From Pseudobdellovibrionaceae bacterium (GTDB taxonomy: Bacteria > Bdellovibrionota > Bdellovibrionia > Bdellovibrionales > UBA1609): DNA of 38,914 nt. The notes beneath the pieces were generated by a model, which was given only the letters and a program-made list of their open reading frames with translations, was not told the origin of the DNA and made no database searches. Of this stretch, positions 8,485 to 16,845 are shown piece by piece. Where the stretch lies: contig JANXMF010000207.1 of NCBI GenBank assembly GCA_025354795.1, forward strand, positions 1 to 38,914. The letters are read 5' to 3'. The stretch's first letter is position 1, and every line of letters begins with the position of its first letter. Position numbers and translations under genes: made by a program.

Positions 8485-8515
8485 AGTTTACGGACTCGGC
8501 GTTCAAGAGTAAACT
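8485..8515. promoter_or_regulatory. Symmetric overlapping divergent promoters
   Basis: A perfect inverted repeat AGTTTAC (8485-8491) / GTAAACT (8509-8515) with 17 bases between. On the plus strand it gives TTTACG-17-TAAACT for the aminotransferase operon; on the minus strand TTTACT-17-TAAACT for the TPR/SH3 gene. Each -35 overlaps the opposite -10. Only seven bases separate the minus-strand -10 from the ATG at 8477, while the plus side has room for an AAAGGAA ribosome-binding site (8526-8532). Confidence 0.55.
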
Positions 8516-8537
8516 GAAAATCCTGAAAGGAACCTCT

Positions 8538-9911
8538 ATGACACCAACACTCGGCCAGCAATTGCGCAATTCCAAAGAAATCAATTCGCAGCTAGACAAT
8601 TTAGTTGAACAGGTCCTTGCCGTGAGCAGCAAGATTAGCGGTGTTCGGCCAGCGGATCCGGGGCACGAGCCACAGTCCAGCGACGATGTCAAAGCGATCG
8701 GGGGGTTGCGTGGCCGTCCGTTATTTTACAACTATGTGGGCTCCGGGGCCGGGCGCGGTCCGTATGTGGAATTGGAAGATGGCAGCGTTAAACTGGATTT
8801 GATTAATGGGATCGGAATTCATTTGTTCGGCCACGCGCACCCGCGGGTGATTCGCGCCACTTTGAAAGGCGCCACGTTCGATATTTTGCAGCAGGGGAAT
8901 TTGCAGCCGAATGTGGAGTATCGCCAATTCAGTGAAAAACTAGCCAGCCTCGTGCGCCGCAACAGCCGTTTGCAATACGTGTGGCTCGCCACTTGTGGCA
9001 CCATCGCCAATGAAAACGCACTTAAGATCTCGCGCCAAAAAAAGCGTGGCGCACGCATGATCGTGACCTTCAAAAATGCCTTTGCCGGGCGCTCCACCAT
9101 GATGGCGGAAATCACCGACAATCCGACTTTCAAGGTGGGCATGCCCGACTACAACGAAGTTTTGCGTTTGCCCTTTTATAGCTCGCAGGTACCGATGGAC
9201 AAAACCCTAGCGGTGTTCAAAGAGCACGTGGAGAAATATCAGGATAAAATTTGTTGTTTCGTGTTTGAACCCATGCTTGGCGAAGGCGGCTACCGCGCGG
9301 CCCCGCGTGAGTTTTTTGTGCCCCTGCTCGAGTTTTGTAAGGAGCAGGCCATTCCGGTGTGGGCCGACGAAATTCAAACCTTCACTCGCACCGGCAACTT
9401 TTTTGCCTATGAAACTTTAGGAATCGGGCAATACATCGACGTTTGCACCATCGCCAAGACCGCGCAAGTCGGCGCGACTTTTTACACCGAAGACTTTAAA
9501 CCCGATGCCGGCTTGCTGGGTGGAACATTCTCCGGCTCCACCCCGGCACTCTGCGCGGGTCATGAAATTTTAACGATGATGGATGAGGACGGTTACCTCG
9601 GTCCCCATGGCAAAGTGATGCAGATCCATCACGGCTTTGTAAAAATGCTCAATCAACTGAACGAAACCACATGCAAAGACCAGCTGGTCGAAGCCGGGGG
9701 CCTCGGATTGATGGTCGCCGTAACTCCGCTCGACGGCAGCAAAGAAAAACAATTGGCGCTGCTCAAGACATTATTCAAAAATGGCCTGATTTGCTTTGGC
9801 TGCGGCAGCGAACCCTATCGGATCCGTTTTTTACTGCCGGCGGTCTTAACCACGGCGGATATCGACGTCGCCAAAGATATCATCGAGAAATCCATTCGGG
9901 AGTTGAGTTGA
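8538..9911 (+). CDS. Class III aminotransferase, AstC-like
   Basis: PLP-dependent aminotransferase of 457 residues. PLP contacts are visible: CGTIANENALKISR, FAGRSTM, the aspartate in WADEIQTFTRTGNF (Asp277), and the likely Schiff-base lysine 307 in TIAKTAQVGATF, followed by GGTFSGSTPALCAG. The context with AstA and AstD suggests it transaminates an N-succinylated diamino acid such as succinylornithine. It is about 50 residues longer than classical AstC and shares features of lysine 6-aminotransferases, so the exact substrate is open. ATG 8538 has AAAGGAA correctly spaced; the GTG at 8478 would cover the promoter. The stop overlaps the next gene's TTG start. Confidence 0.82.
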   Translation: MTPTLGQQLRNSKEINSQLDNLVEQVLAVSSKISGVRPADPGHEPQSSDDVKAIGGLRGRPLFYNYVGSGAGRGPYVELEDGSVKLDLINGIGIHLFGHAHPRVIRATLKGATFDILQQGNLQPNVEYRQFSEKLASLVRRNSRLQYVWLATCGTIANENALKISRQKKRGARMIVTFKNAFAGRSTMMAEITDNPTFKVGMPDYNEVLRLPFYSSQVPMDKTLAVFKEHVEKYQDKICCFVFEPMLGEGGYRAAPREFFVPLLEFCKEQAIPVWADEIQTFTRTGNFFAYETLGIGQYIDVCTIAKTAQVGATFYTEDFKPDAGLLGGTFSGSTPALCAGHEILTMMDEDGYLGPHGKVMQIHHGFVKMLNQLNETTCKDQLVEAGGLGLMVAVTPLDGSKEKQLALLKTLFKNGLICFGCGSEPYRIRFLLPAVLTTADIDVAKDIIEKSIRELS

Positions 9912-11248
9912 ATCATTTCTTGTCCGCGTGCCGGCATTTCGTGGGGCTGGAGAGCACCCCTAGCCACGGCAATATGGCTGTGGCGGAATATGCGGGCAAG
10001 CTGTGCGAAGAAGCGGGCTTAAGCGTCGACTACCAGCCGGAGTCCCTCGAAGGCGTTAGCCAATGCAATGTGATCGCGCGTCCCCAGGCGGCAATGCCCG
10101 CCGATGAAATTCTATTTCAAACCCACTTGGATACGGTCGAGGCCGGGCATTTCACGCACTGGACCATGACCCAAAGCAATCCATTCAACGCTAGTATTTA
10201 TAACGATCTGATGTACGGATTAGGCACGGCTGACGTGAAACTGGATTTTCTGTGCAAGCTCGAAGCCATGCGTGCGTTTGTCGGAAAACCTCTGCGCACG
10301 CCCTTTGTGTTGGTCGGAACTTTTGGTGCGCAAAGCGGAATGAGCGGCGCGATCAAGTTGATTCGGCGTAAAAAGATAAATGCAAGGCGCGCGGTGGTCG
10401 GCGAACCCACCGAAATGAAATTGGTGGTGGCGGGTAAAGGTCTTGCCGTGGTGGAGATCGCTGTCCCGTTTTCCGAGCAGGAGATGGCGTATCGCCGCGA
10501 TCATGACTTGCTCGAATCCAGTTCGACTCAGAGTCGTCTTTTTTCCGGCAAGGCCAGTGCGGAAGGTGTCGGCAATGAAAACGCCATTATGAAGATGTTT
10601 GCTTACTTGGCTCAGCTTCCGGACGGCATCGCGCTGATGGATCTCGACGGTGGTATTGGCCATGGCTCAATGCCGATGAGCGCGGTCTTAGAAATCGATA
10701 CCGTCGCGGGCTTTCAAGACCCAATCTTGCCTAAGATTTCACGCATTTATGAAAGTATGAAAGTTTTGGAGCGTGAGCTGCAAGAGTTTCGCGAAGAAGG
10801 CTTTGACCCGCCTTATCCGACGGTCAATTTAGGCATGGTGCGCACCTCAGCGAGCGAGGTCCGAATCACCGGCAGTTGCCGCATGCCACCGACCGTAACT
10901 GACGCCGTTTACGAAGGGTGGATGAAAAAATTGGAGCATGCGGTGCAGGCTGTGGGAGCAACATTTCGCGTCAAAGACTATCGAAAAGGCTTTACCTCAG
11001 ACGCAAACAGCGAGTTTGTGCAGACGGCGCGCGGAATTCTAGTCAATATGGGTTTAGGCGCCGAATTGCATAAGACCTCAGAGCCTACCGAGGCGAGTGT
11101 TCTCAGTCGCTTGGGCATGGAGTGCCTGGTGTGGGGTCCGGGGCAAAGTGTCGGAAATTCCCACGCGCCCAATGAAAGTGTTAAAGTCAGCGATCTGCAG
11201 ACGGCCACGGAGTTTTATAAACGATTGATTGAAAGGTTCTGTGTGTGA
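9908..11248 (+). CDS. M20-family deacylase homologue with altered catalytic residues
   Basis: 446-residue protein of the ArgE/DapE/M20 fold. Start TTG 9908 overlaps the upstream stop (TTGA) and has GGGAG at 9898-9902. Metal-site residues are visible: His73 and Asp75 (HLDTV), Asp109 (GLGTADVK), Glu166 (GEPTE) and His419 (GNSHAPNE). But the DEE that holds the catalytic base and bridging ligand in the family is Gly140-Ala141-Gln142 (GTFGAQSGMSGA), and the AHKG histidine is Gly (AGKG). By position it could be the desuccinylase of the succinylated pathway in place of AstE; with these changes it may be inactive or do other chemistry. Confidence 0.78.
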   Translation: MNHFLSACRHFVGLESTPSHGNMAVAEYAGKLCEEAGLSVDYQPESLEGVSQCNVIARPQAAMPADEILFQTHLDTVEAGHFTHWTMTQSNPFNASIYNDLMYGLGTADVKLDFLCKLEAMRAFVGKPLRTPFVLVGTFGAQSGMSGAIKLIRRKKINARRAVVGEPTEMKLVVAGKGLAVVEIAVPFSEQEMAYRRDHDLLESSSTQSRLFSGKASAEGVGNENAIMKMFAYLAQLPDGIALMDLDGGIGHGSMPMSAVLEIDTVAGFQDPILPKISRIYESMKVLERELQEFREEGFDPPYPTVNLGMVRTSASEVRITGSCRMPPTVTDAVYEGWMKKLEHAVQAVGATFRVKDYRKGFTSDANSEFVQTARGILVNMGLGAELHKTSEPTEASVLSRLGMECLVWGPGQSVGNSHAPNESVKVSDLQTATEFYKRLIERFCV

Positions 11249-12258
11249 GCTTTCTAGTGCGCGCGGCTTCGCGTGATGACCTCCAACAACTCTACGAATT
11301 GGCGCGCCAATTCACGCTGCTCAATTTACCCGCGGAAAAGCGGATTATCGAAACCAAGGTCGAGCGCAGTATGGCGTCGTTTGCCGGTGAATTAGGCAAG
11401 AACGAGGCCGAATACATATTCGTGGTGGAAGACAGCGAAGGCCAAATGGTGGCCGGCAGTTCAATGATCTTGGCCAAGAACGGCACCCCCACTTCGCCCA
11501 ATTTTAGTTTTAAGGTTTTAAAAAAAGAGCGTTTTAGCCGCGAGCTCGGCGTCGGCTTTATCCATCAGATTCTGCGCCTGAACACCAACATCGATGGACC
11601 CACCGAAGTTGGCGGTTTGGTGGTGGACCGCGCTTACCGCCGTCGGCCAGAAAAAGTCGGGCGCATGATCAGCCTCAGCCGCTTTATTTACATCGGCATG
11701 GAGCCCAAGCGCTTTGCCGAGGAACTCCATTCGGAAATGGCGCCGCCTTTGAGTGAAGAGGGCCGCAGCGAATTTTGGGAGGCGCTTGGCCGTCGCTTTA
11801 CCGGCATGCCGTACACCGAGGCCGATCAGATCAGCAGTCAAAACAATGGCTTCATTCAAAGTTTGTTTCCCGAGGAAGATATTTACCTGGCGCTGCTCGA
11901 TTCGAAAGCCCGATTGGTCTTGGGACGCGTGGCGGAAGAGACCCAGGCGGCGCTGCATCTGCTCAACCGTATCGGCTTTAAATACAAAGATGAGGTCGAC
12001 CCCTTCGACGGCGGTCCGCATTTGGGTTGTAAGACTCAAGAGTGCACTCTGATCAAAAATTTGCGGTCCTATAAACTTAAAAAACTAAAAAGTGGTCAGT
12101 TTGAACACTCGGGCCTGTTCGGACTCTCGCGTGACGGGTCCTATGTAGGTTCCGCGAGTTCGTATCGCATCGAGGGCCACGAGATCGTCCTGCCTGAAAA
12201 AACCTGGGTCCTAATGAATATGAGCGAAGGCGAAGAGATCTTTCTTTCCCCACTCTAG
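11245..12258 (+). CDS. astA: Arginine/ornithine N-succinyltransferase AstA
   Basis: Succinyl-CoA-dependent acyltransferase of the GNAT-like AstA family, 337 residues, similar to the usual 340. Family signatures: VGGLVVDRAYRRRPEKVGRM with following SLSRFIYI, SEFWEALGRRFTGMPYTEAD, and IGFKYKDEVDPFDGGPHL. It catalyses the first step of the arginine succinyltransferase pathway; some members prefer ornithine. The GTG start overlaps the upstream stop in a GTGA junction, with AAAGG eight bases before it. It is followed 13 bases later by astD. Confidence 0.9.
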   Translation: MSFLVRAASRDDLQQLYELARQFTLLNLPAEKRIIETKVERSMASFAGELGKNEAEYIFVVEDSEGQMVAGSSMILAKNGTPTSPNFSFKVLKKERFSRELGVGFIHQILRLNTNIDGPTEVGGLVVDRAYRRRPEKVGRMISLSRFIYIGMEPKRFAEELHSEMAPPLSEEGRSEFWEALGRRFTGMPYTEADQISSQNNGFIQSLFPEEDIYLALLDSKARLVLGRVAEETQAALHLLNRIGFKYKDEVDPFDGGPHLGCKTQECTLIKNLRSYKLKKLKSGQFEHSGLFGLSRDGSYVGSASSYRIEGHEIVLPEKTWVLMNMSEGEEIFLSPL

Positions 12259-12271
12259 GGAGGAGTACCTG

Positions 12272-13780
12272 ATGAAGACTTTAAGATTCCGTGGCGATTT
12301 TATTAACAATCACTGGTTGCTGAGCGAAAACGGCGACGATGAATGGACCGTGCAATCACCCGCTGATCTCAAGGACGTGGTGGTACGCGCTGGCGCCAAA
12401 TATGAACATGTGGAAAAAGCGGTGGAGGCGGCGCGCGCGGCATACCTTCCTTGGGCACACTTGGGGCTTGAAAAACGCAAACAATATTTGCAGCGCTTAA
12501 AAGAAGTCTTTATCACCAAAGCCCCCGAACTCGCTGAGATCATCGCCCGCGAAACCGGTAAGCCACTGTGGGAATCGAAAACCGAAGCCGCCGCCATGGC
12601 CAGCAAGATCGACATTACCCTCGCTCACTCCCTCAAGCTGGTGGCCGAGGAAGAAGTCAAAGATGCTCTGCCTGGAGTCAATGGCTACATTCGTTTCAAG
12701 CCGCGGGGAGTGATGGCGGTGGTCGGCCCCTTCAATTTTCCCGCGCATTTGCCCAATGGCCATATTATTCCTGCTTTGATCGCGGGCAACACCGTGGTGT
12801 TTAAACCTTCCGACAAAGCTCCCGGGGTCGGGCAGTGGATGGCTGAAGCCTATGCCTCCGCCGACTTTCCGCTCGGAGTATTCAATTTGGTGCAAGGCCG
12901 AATCGAAGTCGGTAAGCGTTTGGTCATGCACGAGTCGGTCGACGGGGTGCTGTTCACCGGTTCCTACGAGGTCGGGCTGAAAATAAAGCAAGACACGCTC
13001 ACGCACTTTTGGAAAATTCTGGTGTTGGAAATGGGCGGCAAGAACGCCACCGTGGTATGGGACGACGCCGATTTAAAAAAGGCGGTGTATGAGAGTTTGA
13101 TCGGCGCATTCATGACCGCGGGTCAGCGCTGCTCGTGCACTAGCCGCATCATACTCCACCCCGCCATTAAGGATCAGTTTATTGATCAGTTCTACGCCGG
13201 CGCCAAGAAACTAAAGATCGGCCACTGGCGCGACAACGCGTTTATGGGCCCCCTGATCAGCGCCGATTCCGTGGAAAAGTTTGTGCGTTACCAAGAGATC
13301 GCCAAACGCGAAGGGGCGGAAAGCCTCATGCGCGGCAAGGCCTTGAGTCTCGAAAACGAGGGCTATTACGTTACGCCATCGATCAATATCGTTCCCGCCT
13401 TTGAGCCCAAATCGGTTTATCAAAAGAGTGAAATTTTTGGCCCAAACGTGGCGATGTTCACAACGGATTCGTTTGAGCAGGCTTTGGCCATTAATAATTC
13501 CTCGGGTTTCGGTTTGGTGATGAGCCTGTTCACTAAAAACCGCGCGCTCTACGAGAAAGCTTTGATTGAAGCGCAGGTGGGTCAACTCAATCTCAACCGC
13601 ACCACCAATGGCGCTAGTTCCAAATTACCCTTTGGCGGTATGAACAAGTCGGGCAATGATCGCGCCTCCGCGCATTTCGCTATTCAGTATTGCACAGTGC
13701 CGGTGGCGAGCCTTGAAGATCCGGGTCCCTTTACCGGCGCCAATATGCCGCCGGGGCTGAACTTCGAAGTGAAGGACTAA
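12272..13780 (+). CDS. astD: Succinylglutamate-semialdehyde dehydrogenase AstD
   Basis: NAD(P)-dependent aldehyde dehydrogenase, 502 residues. Family features in order: GPFNFPAHLPNGHIIPALIA, the cofactor-binding VVFKPSDKAP, FTGSYEVG, active-site Glu253 in LEMGGKN, and catalytic Cys287 in GQRCSCTSR. The AHLPNGHI stretch is characteristic of AstD among aldehyde dehydrogenases. It would oxidise N-succinylglutamate semialdehyde formed by the AstC-like enzyme. It has the strongest ribosome-binding site of the operon, GGAGGAG before ATG 12272. Confidence 0.92.
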   Translation: MKTLRFRGDFINNHWLLSENGDDEWTVQSPADLKDVVVRAGAKYEHVEKAVEAARAAYLPWAHLGLEKRKQYLQRLKEVFITKAPELAEIIARETGKPLWESKTEAAAMASKIDITLAHSLKLVAEEEVKDALPGVNGYIRFKPRGVMAVVGPFNFPAHLPNGHIIPALIAGNTVVFKPSDKAPGVGQWMAEAYASADFPLGVFNLVQGRIEVGKRLVMHESVDGVLFTGSYEVGLKIKQDTLTHFWKILVLEMGGKNATVVWDDADLKKAVYESLIGAFMTAGQRCSCTSRIILHPAIKDQFIDQFYAGAKKLKIGHWRDNAFMGPLISADSVEKFVRYQEIAKREGAESLMRGKALSLENEGYYVTPSINIVPAFEPKSVYQKSEIFGPNVAMFTTDSFEQALAINNSSGFGLVMSLFTKNRALYEKALIEAQVGQLNLNRTTNGASSKLPFGGMNKSGNDRASAHFAIQYCTVPVASLEDPGPFTGANMPPGLNFEVKD

Positions 13781-13782
13781 GC

Positions 13783-14832
13783 GTGACAAAATTTGTCGCA
13801 GCCCTAGTGGCGATCGCTTTGGTGTTGGCCGGCTTTTACGCTTTCCGCTTCGTATCCACCGGCACCGGCCTGGGTTCGCAAGAGGTGGTCTTTGACGTGC
13901 CCAATGGTATGTCTTTTCACACCGTGGCCCAGCATTTGGAAGCGCAGAACTTAGTGACCAGTGCGCTCGGTCTGCGCTTGCTCGCGCGTCTCACCCACCA
14001 GGCGGCCAAGGTCAAAATCGGCGAGTACGCTTTAAACCACGCGATGACTCCGCAAGAAATTCTTGATGTGTTGGTGTCGGGCAAGAGCATTCTCTATTCT
14101 ATAACATTTCCAGAAGGCGCCAATATTTATGAAATGGCCGCCGTTTTGCAAACAAATAACATTTATAAGGCCAACGAATTTTTGGCAGCGGTGCATGAGC
14201 GCAAATTGATCCAAGAGCTAGTGGGGGTCGAGTCTTCCAGCCTCGAAGGCTATTTGTTTCCTGAAACCTATAACGTCACTAAGTTTACTCCACTAAAGGA
14301 GTTTATAGGCAACATGGTGCAAAACTTTAAAGCCGCCTACGCGGCCATTCCTCCGCCGCCCGCGGGCTTGCCGGCGCTGTCGCGCCACGAATTGGTCACG
14401 CTTGCGAGCATGGTTGAGAAAGAAACCGGTGCGCCTGAAGAGCGGCCGATAATCGCCTCGGTGTTTTATAATCGCTTGCAAAAGGGCATGAAGTTACAAA
14501 GCGATCCGACAATTCTCTACGGCATCTGGGTCAACACCGGCGCATACAAAGCCAACATCACCCATGCTGATATTATTGCGCCCACGGCTTACAACACTTA
14601 CACCGTGCCCAGGCTTCCGGCCGGCCCCATTTCCAATCCGGGACGTGAGTCGCTCACGGCCGTGCTCCATCCCGCGATTTCATCGTATCTTTATTTTGTG
14701 AGCCATAACGACGGAACCCATGCCTTCACAGCGACGTACGAAGACCATTCGCGGGCGGTGAAGAAGTTTCAGTTAAATCCTTCAAGTCGGACGGGGAAGA
14801 GCTGGCGGGATTTAAAGAAACGCAAAAGGTAA
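13783..14832 (+). CDS. mltG: Endolytic murein transglycosylase MltG
   Basis: Membrane-anchored enzyme that cleaves nascent glycan strands. 349 residues: one N-terminal membrane helix (VAALVAIALVLAGFYAFRF), a LysM-like region (VPNGMSFHTVAQHLEAQNL), then the YceG catalytic domain with ITFPEGANIYEMA, LEGYLFPETY, the catalytic glutamate 212 in ASMVEKETG, and the NTYTVPRLPAGPISNPG loop. GTG 13783 follows the astD stop by two bases, with AAGGA upstream, so it belongs to the same transcript although its function is unrelated to amino-acid use. About 80 bases with no gene or clear terminator follow. Confidence 0.93.
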   Translation: MTKFVAALVAIALVLAGFYAFRFVSTGTGLGSQEVVFDVPNGMSFHTVAQHLEAQNLVTSALGLRLLARLTHQAAKVKIGEYALNHAMTPQEILDVLVSGKSILYSITFPEGANIYEMAAVLQTNNIYKANEFLAAVHERKLIQELVGVESSSLEGYLFPETYNVTKFTPLKEFIGNMVQNFKAAYAAIPPPPAGLPALSRHELVTLASMVEKETGAPEERPIIASVFYNRLQKGMKLQSDPTILYGIWVNTGAYKANITHADIIAPTAYNTYTVPRLPAGPISNPGRESLTAVLHPAISSYLYFVSHNDGTHAFTATYEDHSRAVKKFQLNPSSRTGKSWRDLKKRKR

Positions 14833-14912
14833 TTGGTAGGGAAAATCCAGAGCTTTGAGCTTTATTCCACTCTACGGATGTTCCACCGCAATGATTTGTG
14901 AGAGCCCGTCAG

Positions 14913-15605
14913 CTACTTTGGGGGCTCAGGATTCGTCACTCCAAACGGCTTGTAGAGTAGATGCACAGTCAGCAAGAACTCAGCGCCGTTAGCGGCCAAA
15001 TAATTGGAATTGATCTGGTAGGTAGTTCCATTCCACAGCATATATGAGTCGAGAGCCTTGCCATAAGCGAGGTCTGGAGAATCCAACTTCTGATCGACAA
15101 TGTCCGGTAACGGTATTTCGATCACCGAGTCACCATTCTTCCCATACACATTGATAGCCATGTGGCGCGAGGTTGCCTTCATAGTGAAGTCGCTAGAAAC
15201 AATGATGTCGGTTACCGCGACGCCTTCGCCCTTATAACCTGACATTTGCGGAGTTGCGTTGCGCAGACATGCCACCGATGTCTTCGAAACTTTGCCATCA
15301 CTCGAGGGCGCATCGTGTGCCCAAATCAAGAAACCCTCGACATTGCTATCCCTAGATTGGCGATAAAGCATATCGCTGCTGGAGTAGGTATAGGTCCCGG
15401 GAAGCATGGCGGGCTTTTTTGCGGCGGCGGCGGCGGCATTGTCCTTTTGCTTGAGGCTCAAACGTTTGTCGGCTGGCAAGTTCATGTTCACTGGATTTGC
15501 GCCTGCTGTACAGCGGTTCCCCGGCGGCGGAGAAAATCCCCCTGAGCTGCACGCGGCTAGAAGCAAAGTCAAAAAAGCGAACAAAATCAGTCGTGAACCT
15601 TGCAT
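14913..15605 (-). CDS. Putative lipoprotein of unknown function
   Basis: 230 residues from ATG 15605. A classical lipoprotein signal peptide, RLILFAFLTLLLAAC, ends at the lipobox LAAC followed by SSGG. A Pro-rich linker and a six-alanine run encoded by a GCG triplet repeat (15421-15437 on the plus strand) come next. The rest contains two further Cys and strand-like sequence; no family is recognised. The start is preferred over an upstream in-frame one because GAGGG lies eight bases before ATG 15605. It has its own promoter candidate (15665-15693). Confidence 0.72.
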   Translation of the reverse strand: MQGSRLILFAFLTLLLAACSSGGFSPPPGNRCTAGANPVNMNLPADKRLSLKQKDNAAAAAAKKPAMLPGTYTYSSSDMLYRQSRDSNVEGFLIWAHDAPSSDGKVSKTSVACLRNATPQMSGYKGEGVAVTDIIVSSDFTMKATSRHMAINVYGKNGDSVIEIPLPDIVDQKLDSPDLAYGKALDSYMLWNGTTYQINSNYLAANGAEFLLTVHLLYKPFGVTNPEPPK

Positions 15606-15664
15606 CGCAAACACCCTCAATTGATTAGACTTTTTTAAAGCCAACTCCGGTTATAGACCCGCAA

Positions 15665-15693
15665 AATATAACACAGTGCGCAAAAATCGTCAT
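15665..15693 (-). promoter_or_regulatory. Probable promoter of the lipoprotein gene
   Basis: On the minus strand ATGACG (15693-15688), 17 bases, TATATT (15670-15665). The -10 is close to consensus and the spacing is ideal. The leader would be about 55 bases, ending in the GAGGG ribosome-binding site. Confidence 0.5.
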
Positions 15694-15715
15694 CTCTAGC
15701 GTGAGCACTCTGTAA

Positions 15716-16174
15716 TTAATGCTCGTATGGCTCGAAATGCTTCAGCGTGGGATTGTAGCGGAAAACGTTGAGATGGGGAACCAATTGATTGTCGAATGTC
15801 GGCACCAAAAGCGCCTGACGGCCGCTATTTTCAAAATCGGCGATGGCCAAGCGGGTGACATGTCCCTGGTAGTTGAATAAGCCATCGCGTTTGTCGGGCA
15901 ACAGAACCCGGTCGATAAGGGTAGTCTGGCCATTCGATTCTAGTCTCAGGATTTCCACGAAGATACCCACATCACTGCGGTACTTGATCACTTTCGTGAT
16001 AGAACCATCATTGAGTAAATCGCCTTCGGCAGTCGCTAGCACCTCATTGCCGCCGTGGCTGGAAAAATAAGCCTGCACTTTGGCGCGTAGAGGCGTGATC
16101 ACAGCCGTTGCCACCAGAACCACGGCCACAAGGCCAGCCACGCTAAATAAAATGCGCTTGGATTTTGTCACCAA
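15716..16174 (-). CDS. Small single-span membrane protein of unknown function
   Basis: 152 residues with one N-terminal hydrophobic segment (ILFSVAGLVAVVLVATAVI) and a soluble, probably periplasmic, domain. That domain has repeat-like segments (AEGDLLNDGSITKVIKYRSD and LAIADFENSGRQALLVPTFD) reminiscent of FG-GAP/VCBS beta-propeller blades, but too short for a full propeller. Start is TTG 16174 or the adjacent GTG 16171; neither has a clear ribosome-binding site. It lies 17 bases after pgeF and is probably the last gene of that run. Confidence 0.65.
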   Translation of the reverse strand: MVTKSKRILFSVAGLVAVVLVATAVITPLRAKVQAYFSSHGGNEVLATAEGDLLNDGSITKVIKYRSDVGIFVEILRLESNGQTTLIDRVLLPDKRDGLFNYQGHVTRLAIADFENSGRQALLVPTFDNQLVPHLNVFRYNPTLKHFEPYEH

Positions 16175-16191
16175 TCGATTGAAGCAAATTT

Positions 16192-16845
16192 TTAGGGATT
16201 GAGCACCACAAAACTGAACTGCCGTCCGGCCCGTGAGCCGTCGCGGCGGTAGGAGTAAAACTGTTCATCCCTTTTGGTGTCTTCGCTGCGAGCGGTGAGC
16301 GCGCAGTCGGAAAACACCGCGTGCACCTGAGCGGTGGCGAGGGCTTGCAGATTAAACAGAATTTCGCCTCCGCTTTGCGCATGCCAAAACTGAGGCGCGT
16401 CTCTTGGCGCAGCCGCCGTGAGCTCCATCGCTACATCTTGTTTAATGGCAAAACTTTGCGCTCCGATATGCGGGCCAAGCGCGACCAACTCTGGCTGAAA
16501 ACCCGTAAGAGTGGCGTGCGCCGCCGCTACAATATTTTGTGCAAGTCCGCGCCAGCCGGCATGGAGCGCAACTACGGTGGTCGCGGATGCCATCAAAATG
16601 GGCATGCAATCCGCGCTTTGCACGACCAAAGCGAGGCCGCGTTCGCGCGTGTAGTGCCCATCGGCCTCATTGTTGTGCTCGTGAGTGCCCGCAAGAACCC
16701 GGGCGCCGTGCACTTGTTTTAAAAAGGCAAAACGATAGGCTGGAAAAAGGCGCGGCAAATCCTCGCGCGGCACTTGGCGGGATCCAAAAAAGAAAAAGCT
16801 ATCGCCGTGGGTCATGGCTAAGCCGCCATGCAAAGGCTTAAACAT
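16192..16845 (-). CDS. pgeF: PgeF/YfiH laccase-domain protein
   Basis: 217-residue protein of the DUF152/YfiH family, linked in E. coli to peptidoglycan-precursor editing and in other members to purine-nucleoside phosphorolysis. The zinc-site residues are visible: His46 in QVHGARV, Cys80 in SADCMPILMA and His95 in ALHAGWRG. GPHIGAQSFAI and the C-terminal FYSYRRDG complete the pattern. The ATG overlaps the rluD stop by eight bases, which implies coupled translation. Length is slightly short of the usual 240-250. Confidence 0.9.
   Translation of the reverse strand: MFKPLHGGLAMTHGDSFFFFGSRQVPREDLPRLFPAYRFAFLKQVHGARVLAGTHEHNNEADGHYTRERGLALVVQSADCMPILMASATTVVALHAGWRGLAQNIVAAAHATLTGFQPELVALGPHIGAQSFAIKQDVAMELTAAAPRDAPQFWHAQSGGEILFNLQALATAQVHAVFSDCALTARSEDTKRDEQFYSYRRDGSRAGRQFSFVVLNP

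Noticed and set aside
8478-8537. Upstream GTG start for the aminotransferase
   Set aside because: It would cover the divergent promoter; ATG 8538 has a good AAAGGAA.
9671-9907. N-terminal extension of the M20 gene to 9671
   Set aside because: It lies inside the aminotransferase gene and reads as basic low-quality sequence; the TTG at 9908 has a proper ribosome-binding site and family-like N-terminus.
14902-14927. GAGCCC/GGGCTC inverted repeat near the lipoprotein stop
   Set aside because: Loop of 14 bases, covers the stop codon, and no T-run on either strand; not a convincing terminator.
15400-15440. Short repeats as a possible CRISPR or VNTR array
   Set aside because: Only a simple GCG run; no spaced repeats and no cas genes in the window.
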